From Dehalococcoidales bacterium (lineage in GTDB: Bacteria; Chloroflexota; Dehalococcoidia; Dehalococcoidales; Fen-1064), in the NCBI GenBank assembly GCA_020342155.1, contig CP070842.1, forward strand, positions 1,056,864-1,092,690: a DNA stretch of 35,827 nt, read 5' to 3'. Made by a program: the position numbers and the translations under genes. Shown here piece after piece: positions 8,233 through 16,407 of this stretch; within the stretch, counting starts at the first letter, position 1; every line of letters begins with the position of its first letter. The notes beneath the pieces were generated by a model, which saw only the letters and a list, made by a program, of their open reading frames with translations, ran no database searches and was not told where the DNA came from.

Positions 8233-8742
8233 CTACATAGTAATACCCTTGTACCAGACCAGTAGTTTCTGCTTCCCCATCGTTTCGGTGACTTCGTTCA
8301 TGTCCCCGAAGTAAATACAATGGCTGGGACAAGCATCCACACAGGCAGGTTTTCGCCCCTTGTCTATCCTGGCTGCACACAGGTCGCACTTCTGCACTAC
8401 CGCTTTCTCCTCATCGAACTGCATTACTCCGAGGGGGCAGGCATCGACGCAGTCTTTACAACCAATACAAAGCTCTTCGTTAACCAAAACAACGCCGTCA
8501 TCTCTTTTAGTGATAGCGTCCACCGGGCAGGCATCTTTACACGAAGGTTGGCTACAGTGCATGCAATGTGTAACAACATATCTCAATTGTAGTTTACCTT
8601 CTATCTCACGGGGAATATCATTATAGACTCGAATCCACCTCGGGCCTACAGGGAGGCTATGTTCCTGCTTACAGGCAACTTCACAGGCGTTACAGCCAAC
8701 ACAGTCCGTACTATTGACCACAAGAGCATATTCCTTTGTCAT
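8233..8742 (-). CDS. Four-cluster ferredoxin subunit of a molybdopterin oxidoreductase (DmsB/PsrB type)
   Basis: A 169-residue electron-transfer protein with sixteen cysteines in four groups (14/17/20/24, 60/63/68/72, 92/95/98/102, 119/122/134/138), enough for four [4Fe-4S] clusters. This is the DmsB/PsrB/NrfC pattern. It passes electrons to or from the catalytic subunit encoded immediately upstream; the two genes share one nucleotide (stop/start TAATG). There is no signal peptide and no membrane anchor subunit in the operon. The complex is therefore probably cytoplasmic, exchanging electrons with a soluble carrier. The polypeptide is short for the family, with a brief tail after the last cysteine group. 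Confidence 0.9.
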   Translation of the reverse strand: MTKEYALVVNSTDCVGCNACEVACKQEHSLPVGPRWIRVYNDIPREIEGKLQLRYVVTHCMHCSQPSCKDACPVDAITKRDDGVVLVNEELCIGCKDCVDACPLGVMQFDEEKAVVQKCDLCAARIDKGRKPACVDACPSHCIYFGDMNEVTETMGKQKLLVWYKGITM

Positions 8743-10859
8743 TAACCCTCCCCCTCAACCGGGTAGATTTTACAGAGCAAGACTCTTAAGTTGGTTGAAC
8801 CCATAGGTGGGTCATAGCCTGCCGGGTCATTATCGGTAACAATATTAATATTAGACCTATCCCAGTCGTGGTCTGGTGTCGTTACTTCCGGGAACCACCA
8901 GCCGTGCTGAGCAGCGATCACTCGAGGGTCAATTGTGGTGGTGAGTTTTGCTCGCTGCCTGACTTTGCCTCTCGGGCTCTGGATAAATATCCAATCTCCA
9001 TCCTTGATGCCGTGTCTTTCGGCTGTCTCAGGATGAATTTCGATGATTGGGTCGGGGTGGATTTCACGCAGCCAGGGAATCATGCGGTTTTCGGAATGGA
9101 AAAGGGCAGGGACTCTAGCCCCGGTAGTCAGTATATATGGGTATTCGTTGCTCATTTCTGGTCGGCTAACCGGACTTTCTGGTATTTCGCGATATTGGGG
9201 TAACGGGTCATAGCCCCAGTTTTCAAAAATAGTAGAATAGAGTTCGACCTTTCCAGTAGGGGTAGAAAAGCCCTTCTTCTCATGCTTCTTGTATTCCATC
9301 TCCCCTCTGAGGTAGGGCATCTCCTTTACCTGCTCCCAGGTCAAACCAGACGGTTCCAGGATGTAGTCAAAGGCATCCTCTACCGTATCAAACCAGTATT
9401 CCTCCTGCCCCAGTTTTTTACCCAGCTCCATAAACATCTTATGGTCTTGCCAGCATTCGCCAATCTGCACAACCTTTTGCCTCGGGAATATGTACCCGCC
9501 ACGACACCAGTATTGACCGAGGTAGTTCATCTCGACCCAGGTAGCTGCTGGCAGGACAATATCAGCCAGCTCGGCAGTTGGTGTCAAGAAGAAATCAGCC
9601 ACCACCAGGAAATCGACCTGGCTCAGTGCTTGGTAGACCTCTCTGGCATTGGCCCGGGTTATCAACGGATTAGAACCATGAAGCTGCACCGCTTTCACCG
9701 GATACGGCTTACCGGTCAGGATAGCGTCCCAGACTACCTTTGGCGTGACCAGCGCTACTCGCTGCGCTAGCTTATAGGTATTACCACCCAGATGTTTCTC
9801 TCTTTGCTCGGGAGACAGGTCACGATGCATCCCGAACTGGCTCACCGTCCGCATCGGTGGCGGTATGAAGAAAGCATTCCCACCAGGAACATCCAGATTT
9901 CCGGTTATAGCCATAAGGTCGGTAAGGATACGATTATTATCGGTGCAGTTAATGGTCTGTTCAATAGCCACTCCCCACTGGATACAGGCAGGTTTGGTCT
10001 GAGCGTAGAGCCGGGCAGCTTCCCTTATTTTATCAGCGGGTACCCAGGTGATGTCCTCTACCTTGTCTAGCGGGTACTCTTTTACTCGCTCAACAAATTC
10101 GTCCCAACCATGAACATATTTCTCTACGAACTCCTTATCGTACAGGTCTTCGCTGATTATCACATTGGCCATACCCAGGGCCAGGGCAGTATCTGTACCC
10201 GGCCTGAGCTGTAACCAGACGTCTGCCCGTCCTGCCAGATAGGTTAGTTTGGGATCTACGATAATGAGTTTCGCCCCCTCGGAGAGCACTCTGGACAGGT
10301 TCTCGCCGGTATACTCGTCTGGATTAGTCCAGACCGGATTACAGCCCCACACCATAACGCATTTCGGGTCGTTATCATAGTCGCAAACCGGCAGACCACC
10401 ACAAGTAATCAGTGTTGCCCCTACTCTGGAGACATAGCACATATGTCCCGCAGTAAGTACGTTGGGTGTCCCTAACAGGTTAGCAAAGCGGTACATAAAC
10501 GCTTCGTAGTCCCGACCGGTCCCCTGTCCCAGGACAATAGCTTCGGCACCATACTCTGCTACTATCTCTTTGTATTTCACAGCTATGGTATCCAGAGCCT
10601 CGTCCCAGGGGATGCGTTGCCACTTCCCCTCTCCCTTCTCACCAGTTCGCTTGAGAGGATGAGTAACACGGTCGGGGTGATATACTAGCTGCTTAAAAGC
10701 CAGACCCCTGCTACACATGGTGCCATGATTGGTAGGGCACTCCGGGTCTCCTTCAATATTGGTAATACGTCCACCTTTGACATGCACCAGCACTCCACAG
10801 CCACCATGACACCCCCGACAATTACTCCTGATTATCTGTTCTTGAACAGCCTTAATCAT
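8742..10859 (-). CDS. Molybdopterin (bis-MGD) oxidoreductase, catalytic subunit
   Basis: A 705-residue DMSO-reductase-family protein. The N-terminal [4Fe-4S] site is Cys14, Cys17, Cys21 and Cys49. Cys141 in AGHMCYVS is the likely Mo or W ligand. RPGTDTALALGMAN, DIVLPAATWVEM and the C-terminal FIQSPRGKVRQRA mark the cofactor-binding domains. There is no twin-arginine signal, so it acts in the cytoplasm. It is encoded with a PaaK-like ligase, a small coiled-coil protein and a ferredoxin subunit. That context suggests an aryl-CoA substrate, by analogy with phenylacetyl-CoA:acceptor oxidoreductase (PadBCD). Its size and subunit set differ from Pad, so the reaction is unassigned. AAAGGGGAT lies about 9 nt before the ATG. 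Cys as ligand, not Sec, means no recoding is needed. Confidence 0.88.
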   Translation of the reverse strand: MIKAVQEQIIRSNCRGCHGGCGVLVHVKGGRITNIEGDPECPTNHGTMCSRGLAFKQLVYHPDRVTHPLKRTGEKGEGKWQRIPWDEALDTIAVKYKEIVAEYGAEAIVLGQGTGRDYEAFMYRFANLLGTPNVLTAGHMCYVSRVGATLITCGGLPVCDYDNDPKCVMVWGCNPVWTNPDEYTGENLSRVLSEGAKLIIVDPKLTYLAGRADVWLQLRPGTDTALALGMANVIISEDLYDKEFVEKYVHGWDEFVERVKEYPLDKVEDITWVPADKIREAARLYAQTKPACIQWGVAIEQTINCTDNNRILTDLMAITGNLDVPGGNAFFIPPPMRTVSQFGMHRDLSPEQREKHLGGNTYKLAQRVALVTPKVVWDAILTGKPYPVKAVQLHGSNPLITRANAREVYQALSQVDFLVVADFFLTPTAELADIVLPAATWVEMNYLGQYWCRGGYIFPRQKVVQIGECWQDHKMFMELGKKLGQEEYWFDTVEDAFDYILEPSGLTWEQVKEMPYLRGEMEYKKHEKKGFSTPTGKVELYSTIFENWGYDPLPQYREIPESPVSRPEMSNEYPYILTTGARVPALFHSENRMIPWLREIHPDPIIEIHPETAERHGIKDGDWIFIQSPRGKVRQRAKLTTTIDPRVIAAQHGWWFPEVTTPDHDWDRSNINIVTDNDPAGYDPPMGSTNLRVLLCKIYPVEGEG

Positions 10860-10892
10860 GCCGTGGCTATCCCCTTTCTACTACAAGAGATA

Positions 10893-11069
10893 TTAGATGA
10901 TTTCAGCTAAATCACTTATATTTATCTCAAGCACTTTAATACTTGCCAATATACGATCAGCATTTCTGTCAATGGCTTGGATACCACCTGACATTTCCTT
11001 TAATTCAGCAACTTGCCTTTTAATTGCTTCAATTGTTTGGGCTGTTTTCTTTATATCGTCTTCCTTTAT
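10893..11069 (-). CDS. Small coiled-coil protein of unknown function, non-canonical start
   Basis: On the minus strand, between the ligase and the Mo enzyme, a clean reading frame of about 58 codons ends at TAA 10893-10895. It reads as an amphipathic helix rich in Lys, Glu, Ile and Leu (for example KKTAQTIEAIKRQVAELKE and IKVLEINISDLAEII), which looks like real coding sequence with coiled-coil heptads. No ATG, GTG or TTG is available at the expected position. A strong GGGAGG (11082-11077 area) overlapping the ligase stop sits 6-7 nt before an ATA codon at 11069, which I take as the most likely start. The first in-frame ATG would leave only about 33 residues. It lies in the operon between both neighbours, so it may be an accessory subunit. 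A base error at the start codon is possible. Confidence 0.55.
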   Translation of the reverse strand: MKEDDIKKTAQTIEAIKRQVAELKEMSGGIQAIDRNADRILASIKVLEINISDLAEII

Positions 11070-11071
11070 TT

Positions 11072-12415
11072 CTACCCTCCCTTACGCAAATCCTTAAACC
11101 TCTTGGCCTTTACATCATATCTTGGTAAGGTACCATACTCATGAAACTCTATGTTGTATCCCAGATTAGTCTTCACTCTGAGCTGGTCAACCAAATTATT
11201 CTTGATTGTACCAGTATTGTTCTCCTGCCCGGGAAGCAGCTCTACGTTTAGTGTTATGTCATCTATGTCACCCTGTTTAGCGATAATTACCTCATATTCA
11301 TCACCTAGCTCTAGTATGCCTCTAACTACTTCCTCAATTGAGGTGGGCGCAAGTAATACTCCTTTGACCTTGGTAATGTTATCTGTTCGACTAATAATAC
11401 CGTCTTGCAGCAATCGGAAGGTCCGGCCGCATTTACATTCTTCCTCGCTTAACTGCACTAGGTCTTTTGAATCAAACCTGATACACGGTTGAGCCATGCG
11501 GTCAAGGGCAGTTATTACCACCTTGCCGGGTCTTCCGGGTTCAGTAATAAATTCACCAGTTTGAATATCTTCTATCTCAACCAGGAATAGAGCCTCATTG
11601 ATATGCAAACCAGATTGACAAACGCATTCATAGCCCCAGGCACCTATCTCCGTAGCGCCAACATGATCGTAAACCTTGGCTCCCCAGATTTCTTCCATTC
11701 TTTTTTTGGTTGCAGGTATGCTACCTCCAGGTTCACCAGCAACGGTTATGGTTCTTATCTGTAAATCCTTGGCTGGATCTATGTCTAGTTTTCTTCTTGC
11801 AGTATCGCCCATGCCCAGTACATAGGTTGGTGTTGCCATAAAGGCAGTGGCTCTGACTTCTTGCATTTTCAGTATCCTTGCCTCGGTGTTTAACACTCCT
11901 CCAGGGATCACTTCGCAGCCTAATTTCTCTGCTCCATAATGTGCTGTCCAGAAAGCAATAAACACGTTGTAACCAAAGGGGAAGAAGACCCGGTCAGAGT
12001 CACGATATCCCTGGGCATATAAGATATAAGCCCAGGCCTCGGACCACCACTCCCAGTCCTGCCATGTGTCGGCCTGGTATACCGGTTGCCCTGTTGTACC
12101 ACTGGTCTGATGATATTCTGTAACCTGCTCTATAGGCACACACAATATATCTCCGTAGGGGTAGGGTGTTTTTCCTTGAACAACCCGCAGCATCGATTTC
12201 TCTGTCTTGGGAACCTTTTTTATATCATCGAATGTCTTGATGTCACCCGGCTCAAGACCGGCATCATGATACAATCTTCGATAGAATGGTGAATTCTCAT
12301 AAGACCATCTTAATATCCGTTGAAATTTCTTTAACTGTAGTGCCCTGAGTTTTTCCTGAGGTAATGTCTCAAGTATTGGGTTCCAGTATTTTTCAGCATT
12401 AGTTGTTGCCATCAT
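11072..12415 (-). CDS. PaaK-like aryl-CoA ligase (phenylacetate-CoA ligase family)
   Basis: A 447-residue ANL-superfamily enzyme of the short PaaK type, which activates an aryl acid with ATP and CoA through an acyl-adenylate. Visible are YHQTSGTTGQPVYQ (about 101-114, phosphate loop), VGATEIGAWGYEC (adenine/substrate region), FDSKDLVQL and the C-terminal GRTFRLLQDGIISRTDNITKVKG, then YDVKAKRFKDLR. The length fits PaaK (about 430-440), not the longer benzoate-CoA ligases. Phenylacetate, hydroxybenzoate or a similar acid is plausible; the exact substrate is unknown. It leads a minus-strand operon with the small coiled-coil protein and the Mo enzyme pair. AAGGAA precedes two adjacent ATGs (12415 and 12412); either may be used. 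Confidence 0.88.
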   Translation of the reverse strand: MMATTNAEKYWNPILETLPQEKLRALQLKKFQRILRWSYENSPFYRRLYHDAGLEPGDIKTFDDIKKVPKTEKSMLRVVQGKTPYPYGDILCVPIEQVTEYHQTSGTTGQPVYQADTWQDWEWWSEAWAYILYAQGYRDSDRVFFPFGYNVFIAFWTAHYGAEKLGCEVIPGGVLNTEARILKMQEVRATAFMATPTYVLGMGDTARRKLDIDPAKDLQIRTITVAGEPGGSIPATKKRMEEIWGAKVYDHVGATEIGAWGYECVCQSGLHINEALFLVEIEDIQTGEFITEPGRPGKVVITALDRMAQPCIRFDSKDLVQLSEEECKCGRTFRLLQDGIISRTDNITKVKGVLLAPTSIEEVVRGILELGDEYEVIIAKQGDIDDITLNVELLPGQENNTGTIKNNLVDQLRVKTNLGYNIEFHEYGTLPRYDVKAKRFKDLRKGG

Positions 12416-12580
12416 AAAGTTCCTTCATTTTGCCAATTATGCCATAAATATAGCTGGTAAGCTACAAGCGGTAATTCAGCTAATTGTGGTTATTGAAGGT
12501 AGCTTCTGTAGGGCCTCAAAAGACACGAAGTGTACCTATGCAGATATAATAACACCGGTTGATGTGAACAACAGTGTAAA

Positions 12581-12609
12581 TTGACAACCTTAATGTAAAT
12601 GGATAGAAT
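12581..12609 (+). promoter_or_regulatory. Strong sigma70-type promoter for had-oah-dch
   Basis: A perfect TTGACA (12581-12586), 17-nt spacer and TAGAAT (12604-12609, 5 of 6) lie about 80 bp before had. About 26 bp beyond the -10 is the perfect 8-bp palindrome TGAGCTCA (12639-12646), a possible operator. The rest of the 276-bp gap between the ligase and had shows no other gene. Confidence 0.7.
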
Positions 12610-12691
12610 CAGACGAGTTTCGTTTTGGCAATGTTATGTGAGCTCATGCCAGTCGGCTTGAAATAAGGAAGGATGTGGTGAAGGAGGAAAG

Positions 12692-13765
12692 ATGGCAAAT
12701 ATACCTAGCAAAATTGAGACGTGGCAGATGGTAGAGCCTGGAAATCTAGCCAGAGCCAGCCTCGATGTCCCTGAGATACAGACAGGGGAAGTATTGGTTG
12801 AAATTGCCGGCTGCGGGATATGCCATACCGACCTGGGGTTTTTTTATGACGACGTGCCTACGGTGAATTCACCACCATTAACCCTGGGGCATGAAATCAG
12901 CGGAATAGTAGTGGCCGGAGACAACGCGTGGCTGGACAAAGAAGTAATCATACCAGCGGTAATGCCATGTAATAACTGCCCCATTTGCGCTGCTGGTAAA
13001 GGCAATCGTTGTCTGACTCAAAAGATGCCCGGTAATAGCATGGAGATTTATGGAGGTTTCTCCAGCCATATTGTCGTCCCCTCGCAGGATTTGTGTCCGG
13101 TTGAGGGCAGAGGTGATACACCTCTTGCGCATCTGGCCGTGATTGCCGATGCGGTAACCTCACCATACCAAGGGGCAATGAGAGCGGAACTTCAACCTGG
13201 AGACCTGACTATTATCATCGGAGCCGGTGGTGGCCTCGGTACCTATATGACTCAGATTTGCTCCGCCTTAGGGGCTAAAGAAATTATCGCTATTGATATT
13301 GTTCCCGAGAGGTTGGAGAGGACCCTGAAATACGGTGCAACCCACGCTATCAACTCGATGGGCAAGAGTACCAGGGAAGTAAGGGACGAATTCAGAGATT
13401 ATTGCCGGGGAAAAGGCATACAGTACAATTTTGGATGGAAAATCTTTGAGTGGAGTGGAACACTACCTGGACAGGAGCTCGGCCTGGAACTGCTATCTTT
13501 TGTTTATACATTGCTCATCGGTGGGTACGGTATGCAGAAGAATGAGTATCAGCTATCAAGATTAATGGCTTTTAACGCTGATATCAGGGGCACGTGGGGT
13601 TGTCTGCCCAAGTACTACCCTGACGTCCTCAATATGGTCTTAAACGGGAGGATCAAGATAGAACCGTTCATTGAGGCACGACCCATGAGCAAGATTAAAG
13701 AAGCATTTGACGAAGCTCATAAGGGTACCCTGGAGAAGAGGATAATATTAATACCCGATTTCTAG
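12692..13765 (+). CDS. had: 6-hydroxycyclohex-1-ene-1-carbonyl-CoA dehydrogenase
   Basis: A 357-residue zinc-type medium-chain alcohol dehydrogenase. It oxidises 6-hydroxycyclohexene-carbonyl-CoA to the 6-oxo compound in benzoyl-CoA degradation (Had/BzdX/BamQ family). Catalytic zinc residues are in GCGICHTDLGFF (Cys41/Cys44) and LGHEISG (His67, Glu68). The structural-zinc cysteines are 93, 96, 99 and 107, and the nucleotide loop is IIGAGGGLGTY at about 175. The length agrees with Thauera Had. A strong AAGGAGGAAAG site precedes the ATG. It is first in a three-gene operon with oah and dch, which is what separates it from generic alcohol dehydrogenases. Confidence 0.93.
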   Translation: MANIPSKIETWQMVEPGNLARASLDVPEIQTGEVLVEIAGCGICHTDLGFFYDDVPTVNSPPLTLGHEISGIVVAGDNAWLDKEVIIPAVMPCNNCPICAAGKGNRCLTQKMPGNSMEIYGGFSSHIVVPSQDLCPVEGRGDTPLAHLAVIADAVTSPYQGAMRAELQPGDLTIIIGAGGGLGTYMTQICSALGAKEIIAIDIVPERLERTLKYGATHAINSMGKSTREVRDEFRDYCRGKGIQYNFGWKIFEWSGTLPGQELGLELLSFVYTLLIGGYGMQKNEYQLSRLMAFNADIRGTWGCLPKYYPDVLNMVLNGRIKIEPFIEARPMSKIKEAFDEAHKGTLEKRIILIPDF

Positions 13766-13796
13766 TTTGACTAAACAGAGAAAATGGAGGTACGAA

Positions 13797-14939
13797 ATGG
13801 CTTTAGACTGGATACCGAGAGACAACGAGCTCAAAGACCATCAGATTTATAGTGATGAGCACTTTGGCACCGAACCGCCATGTACCATGTTCGAGAAAAG
13901 ACCCCTGACTAATCCTGACACAGGAGAGACGGTTGATGGGCTTTACACTGCCTGGGTCACCCTCAACAATCCCGCCCAGTACGGTTCCTATACCACCGAG
14001 ATGGTAAAGGGAGTTACTGCCGGCATGCACAAGGCATCAATGGACAGGAGCATCGTCGCCACTATATTCACTAGTGTTGGTGACAGGGCGTTCTGCACCG
14101 GTGGTAATACCAAGGAATATGCCGAGTATTACACCAGAAGACCAAAGGAATATGCTGATTACATGGACCTCTTTTCAGGCATGGTGGACGGTATCCTGAA
14201 GAGCCGGGTCCCGGTAATCTGCCGGTGCAATGGCATGCGGGTCGCCGGCGGTCAGGAGATTGGTCAGGCCTGTGACCTGACGGTTGCAGCCGACACTGCT
14301 CAGTTCGGCCAGGCAGGGACACGGCATGGTTCTACGCCGACCGGTGGTTCTAGCGACTTCCTGCCGTGGCAGTTACCGACTACGGAGCTGGCAATGTGGA
14401 ACTGCTTTTCCAATGAAATGTGGAGCGCCTACAAGATGGAAAGGCTGGGCTTCATTACCAAGGCTGTCCCGATTAAGAAGAACGACAAAGGTGAGTGGGT
14501 AAGAGACCCGAGGGTTATTACTGATAATTATGTGGAGAACGGAGAGATAGTCTACGGTGAGTTCAAGAAAGGAGACGAATTCAGGCAAGGTACAGACACC
14601 CTGAAGGGACTTCAAACTGACTGGTCTTTGCTTGACGATTCCATAAATAAAACGGTCTGGACAATAGCCAACCTTATGCCGCTCTGTGTAATGATGACCA
14701 TTGAGTCTATAAGGATGAAGAAGAAGTTCTTCTGGGATGAGACCAAGGTGCATGCCATATACTGGCTGGCAGCTAATATGAACACCGAGGCATGGCTTGG
14801 CTTCAATGCTTTCAACACCGCAAGCCTGACTGGTCAACGTGAAATAGATTTCATTAAATACCGTCAGCTTGTAGCCCAGGGACACCAGTACGATAATGAG
14901 CTGATGGAACTGGTAATGCCCAAACCCAAACAAGAGTAG
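13797..14939 (+). CDS. oah: 6-oxocyclohex-1-ene-1-carbonyl-CoA hydrolase (ring-opening)
   Basis: A 380-residue crotonase-superfamily enzyme of the Oah/BamA/BzdY type. It adds water twice to 6-oxocyclohexenecarbonyl-CoA and opens the ring to 3-hydroxypimelyl-CoA. The family start MALDWIPRDNELKDH, the crotonase segment DRAFCTGGNTKEYAEYY, the oxyanion region VAGGQEIGQACDL and the motif GTRHGSTPTGGSSDF are all visible. The frame opens at 13767, but I start at the ATG at 13797: GGAGG lies 6 nt upstream and the conserved N-terminus begins there. It follows had in the same operon. BamA is a widely used marker of anaerobic aromatic degradation, and this is the clearest marker in the window. Confidence 0.95.
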   Translation: MALDWIPRDNELKDHQIYSDEHFGTEPPCTMFEKRPLTNPDTGETVDGLYTAWVTLNNPAQYGSYTTEMVKGVTAGMHKASMDRSIVATIFTSVGDRAFCTGGNTKEYAEYYTRRPKEYADYMDLFSGMVDGILKSRVPVICRCNGMRVAGGQEIGQACDLTVAADTAQFGQAGTRHGSTPTGGSSDFLPWQLPTTELAMWNCFSNEMWSAYKMERLGFITKAVPIKKNDKGEWVRDPRVITDNYVENGEIVYGEFKKGDEFRQGTDTLKGLQTDWSLLDDSINKTVWTIANLMPLCVMMTIESIRMKKKFFWDETKVHAIYWLAANMNTEAWLGFNAFNTASLTGQREIDFIKYRQLVAQGHQYDNELMELVMPKPKQE

Positions 14940-14967
14940 TTGAAATTACCAGCTAAGAGGTAGAGAT

Positions 14968-15738
14968 ATGGAGTTTCAAAATATCACCCTAGAGAAAGAG
15001 GGTGGGATAACCAGACTCACTATTAACCGGCCTCCGGTCAATGTAATAAACTATGAGACTTTAACTGAAATAAATACCGCCCTGGAAAAACTGAGGGAGG
15101 ATGAGGAGATAAAGGTCGTGCTGATTCGCGGGAGCGGTAACCGGGCTTTCTGTGCCGGGGTAGAGGTAAAAGACCACCTCGGAGAAATGATGCCGAAGAT
15201 GATGGCGGAGTTTGAAAAGATGTTTAGACTCCTAAGAAATCTTGGCAAACCAAGTATCGCAGTGGTGAACGGTGCGGCTTTGGGAGGAGGCTGTGAACTC
15301 GTCGCCGGCTGCGATATGGCCATTGCTTCCGAGAAAGCTGAATTTGGTCAACCTGAGATAAGACTGGGGGGTCTGGCACCAGCCGCTGCCGGACTATTTT
15401 CAAGACTTATGGGAGAAAAAAGGGCCTTCGAGCTTATCCTCGTGGGAGAAAATATCAGTGCCATAGAAGCAGAGCGGATCGGTCTGGTAAACAAAGTCGT
15501 ACCGGAAGAAGAATTGAAGAGTGCCGCCGATAAGCTTGCCAGTAAATTCCTGGAGAAAAGCGGCCTCAGTATAAAGCTTGTCAGGGACGCTTTCTATCAG
15601 TGTTCTGATGCCACTGACTTTGATAAGGCTATACAAAAGGGAACAGAGCTGGGTATAAAGACCTGGGAAACAGAAGATGGCCAAGAGGGGCTAAAATCAT
15701 TCCTGGAGAAAAGGCCCCCTGTCTGGAAAAACCGGTAA
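14968..15738 (+). CDS. dch: Cyclohexa-1,5-diene-1-carbonyl-CoA hydratase
   Basis: A 256-residue enoyl-CoA hydratase/isomerase-family protein. In this context it is Dch/BzdW/BamR, which hydrates the dienoyl-CoA made by benzoyl-CoA reductase to 6-hydroxycyclohexenecarbonyl-CoA. The oxyanion-hole segments NRAFCAGVEVKDHLG and NGAALGGGCELVAGCD and the following EFGQPEIRLGG are typical. Length matches the family. It is the third gene after had and oah, preceded by a good AAGAGGTAGAG site. Sequence alone would only give the crotonase family; the neighbouring genes make the specific assignment. Confidence 0.9.
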   Translation: MEFQNITLEKEGGITRLTINRPPVNVINYETLTEINTALEKLREDEEIKVVLIRGSGNRAFCAGVEVKDHLGEMMPKMMAEFEKMFRLLRNLGKPSIAVVNGAALGGGCELVAGCDMAIASEKAEFGQPEIRLGGLAPAAAGLFSRLMGEKRAFELILVGENISAIEAERIGLVNKVVPEEELKSAADKLASKFLEKSGLSIKLVRDAFYQCSDATDFDKAIQKGTELGIKTWETEDGQEGLKSFLEKRPPVWKNR

Positions 15739-15834
15739 GTTAGCAATCTCGTTCACAAGAAAGCCGCTGCTGTATTAGACCAGGGTTTATGGTAAAGTGA
15801 GTTGCCTTTTCAGAGTTACTGGTTCCGCCTTCGC

Positions 15835-16089
15835 TCACGGGATTTCAGATGGTAGTGGGGCCCGACCCTTATCAATAAACATCTCTTCACTTGCCCCAAA
15901 CGTACGGAAGTTCTCACGCGCCTGATTCAGACTCGGATGATTCGCACCACCTGTGTAGTTAGGGTCTGCGAATTGCACAGAGTCATCCTCCCAGAAACAT
16001 ACCCGGCAAAGTAGGAATGTACCTGGAGGCTCTTGGGGTAAAGTCAGGTAACCACAACAGGGACAAGGATACTTAGTTCCCAAGGCCAT
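15835..16089 (-). CDS. CPCC-family cysteine-rich protein
   Basis: An 84-residue protein with the CPCC motif in KYPCPCCGYLTL and a second pair in LLCRVCFWEDD, probably a single zinc or Fe binding knuckle, followed by the family sequence PNYTGGANHPSLNQAREN. CPCC proteins have no established function. The frame also offers a TTG at 16092, but the ATG at 16089 is the better start, with AGGAGG 5 nt upstream. It is oriented against the catabolic genes on both sides and seems an unrelated insertion between the two benzoyl-CoA operons. Confidence 0.85.
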   Translation of the reverse strand: MALGTKYPCPCCGYLTLPQEPPGTFLLCRVCFWEDDSVQFADPNYTGGANHPSLNQARENFRTFGASEEMFIDKGRAPLPSEIP

Positions 16090-16333
16090 CAATTCCTCCT
16101 AGTTTAGTCTATTCTAGCCGGTCGGAGTTGCCGCTGTCTTCCTATGGATGAAATACTATGCCCCATCCGGCCAAATATGAGGCCTATAACTGTAGCATAT
16201 TCTACATGGCAAGTAAATGCCCCTGAAATCCATCTCTACCCCCGCCGATTGACTTCCGTTCTCTCGACAATTTCCATTGCCTTGCGTCCCCGAAGACACT
16301 CAATACTTGACCCAAAATAGGCATTTTAACGGA

Positions 16334-16362
16334 TTGACAGACTAGTCGGTATGTGATAATAT
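16334..16362 (+). promoter_or_regulatory. Strong extended -10 promoter of the paaX-bzd operon
   Basis: TTGACA (16334-16339), exactly 17 nt, then TAATAT (16357-16362) with an extended -10 TG one base upstream. It lies 46 bp before the PaaX-family start. The gene spacing downstream suggests that it drives paaX and the reductase genes together. Confidence 0.75.
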
Positions 16363-16375
16363 ACGTATGTCGTAT
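16340..16375. promoter_or_regulatory. Candidate operator dyads within the paaX promoter
   Basis: Two dyads overlap the promoter. The perfect 8-bp palindrome GACTAGTC (16340-16347) sits in the spacer between -35 and -10. ATACG-N5-CGTAT (16361-16375) starts inside the -10 and covers the probable transcription start. A repressor bound at either would block RNA polymerase, so the PaaX-family protein may control its own operon. This is inference. Confidence 0.4.
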
Positions 16376-16407
16376 GATTTACGCACTATGTTAGGAATGA
16401 CATAGAA

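Larger units (their letters stand above)
16090..16407. other. Control region upstream of paaX
   Basis: 318 bp between the start of the CPCC gene and the start of the PaaX-family gene. The right-hand end carries the promoter and dyads listed separately. The left part presumably carries the CPCC promoter, but I see no clear boxes. No RNA gene or repeat is recognisable. Confidence 0.5.

Noticed and set aside
8742..10859. Acetylene hydratase for the 705-residue Mo/W enzyme
   Set aside because: The metal-ligand Cys position is similar, but the residue just after the second cluster cysteine is His18 and not the Asp expected for acetylene hydratase, and a four-cluster ferredoxin partner implies redox chemistry.
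10897..11097. Plus-strand open frame of 66 codons between the Mo enzyme and ligase
   Set aside because: It is the antisense image of the small coiled-coil gene on the minus strand, which has the more protein-like sequence.
14373..14933. Minus-strand open frame of 186 codons
   Set aside because: It lies wholly antisense to oah, a firmly identified gene, and resembles no family.
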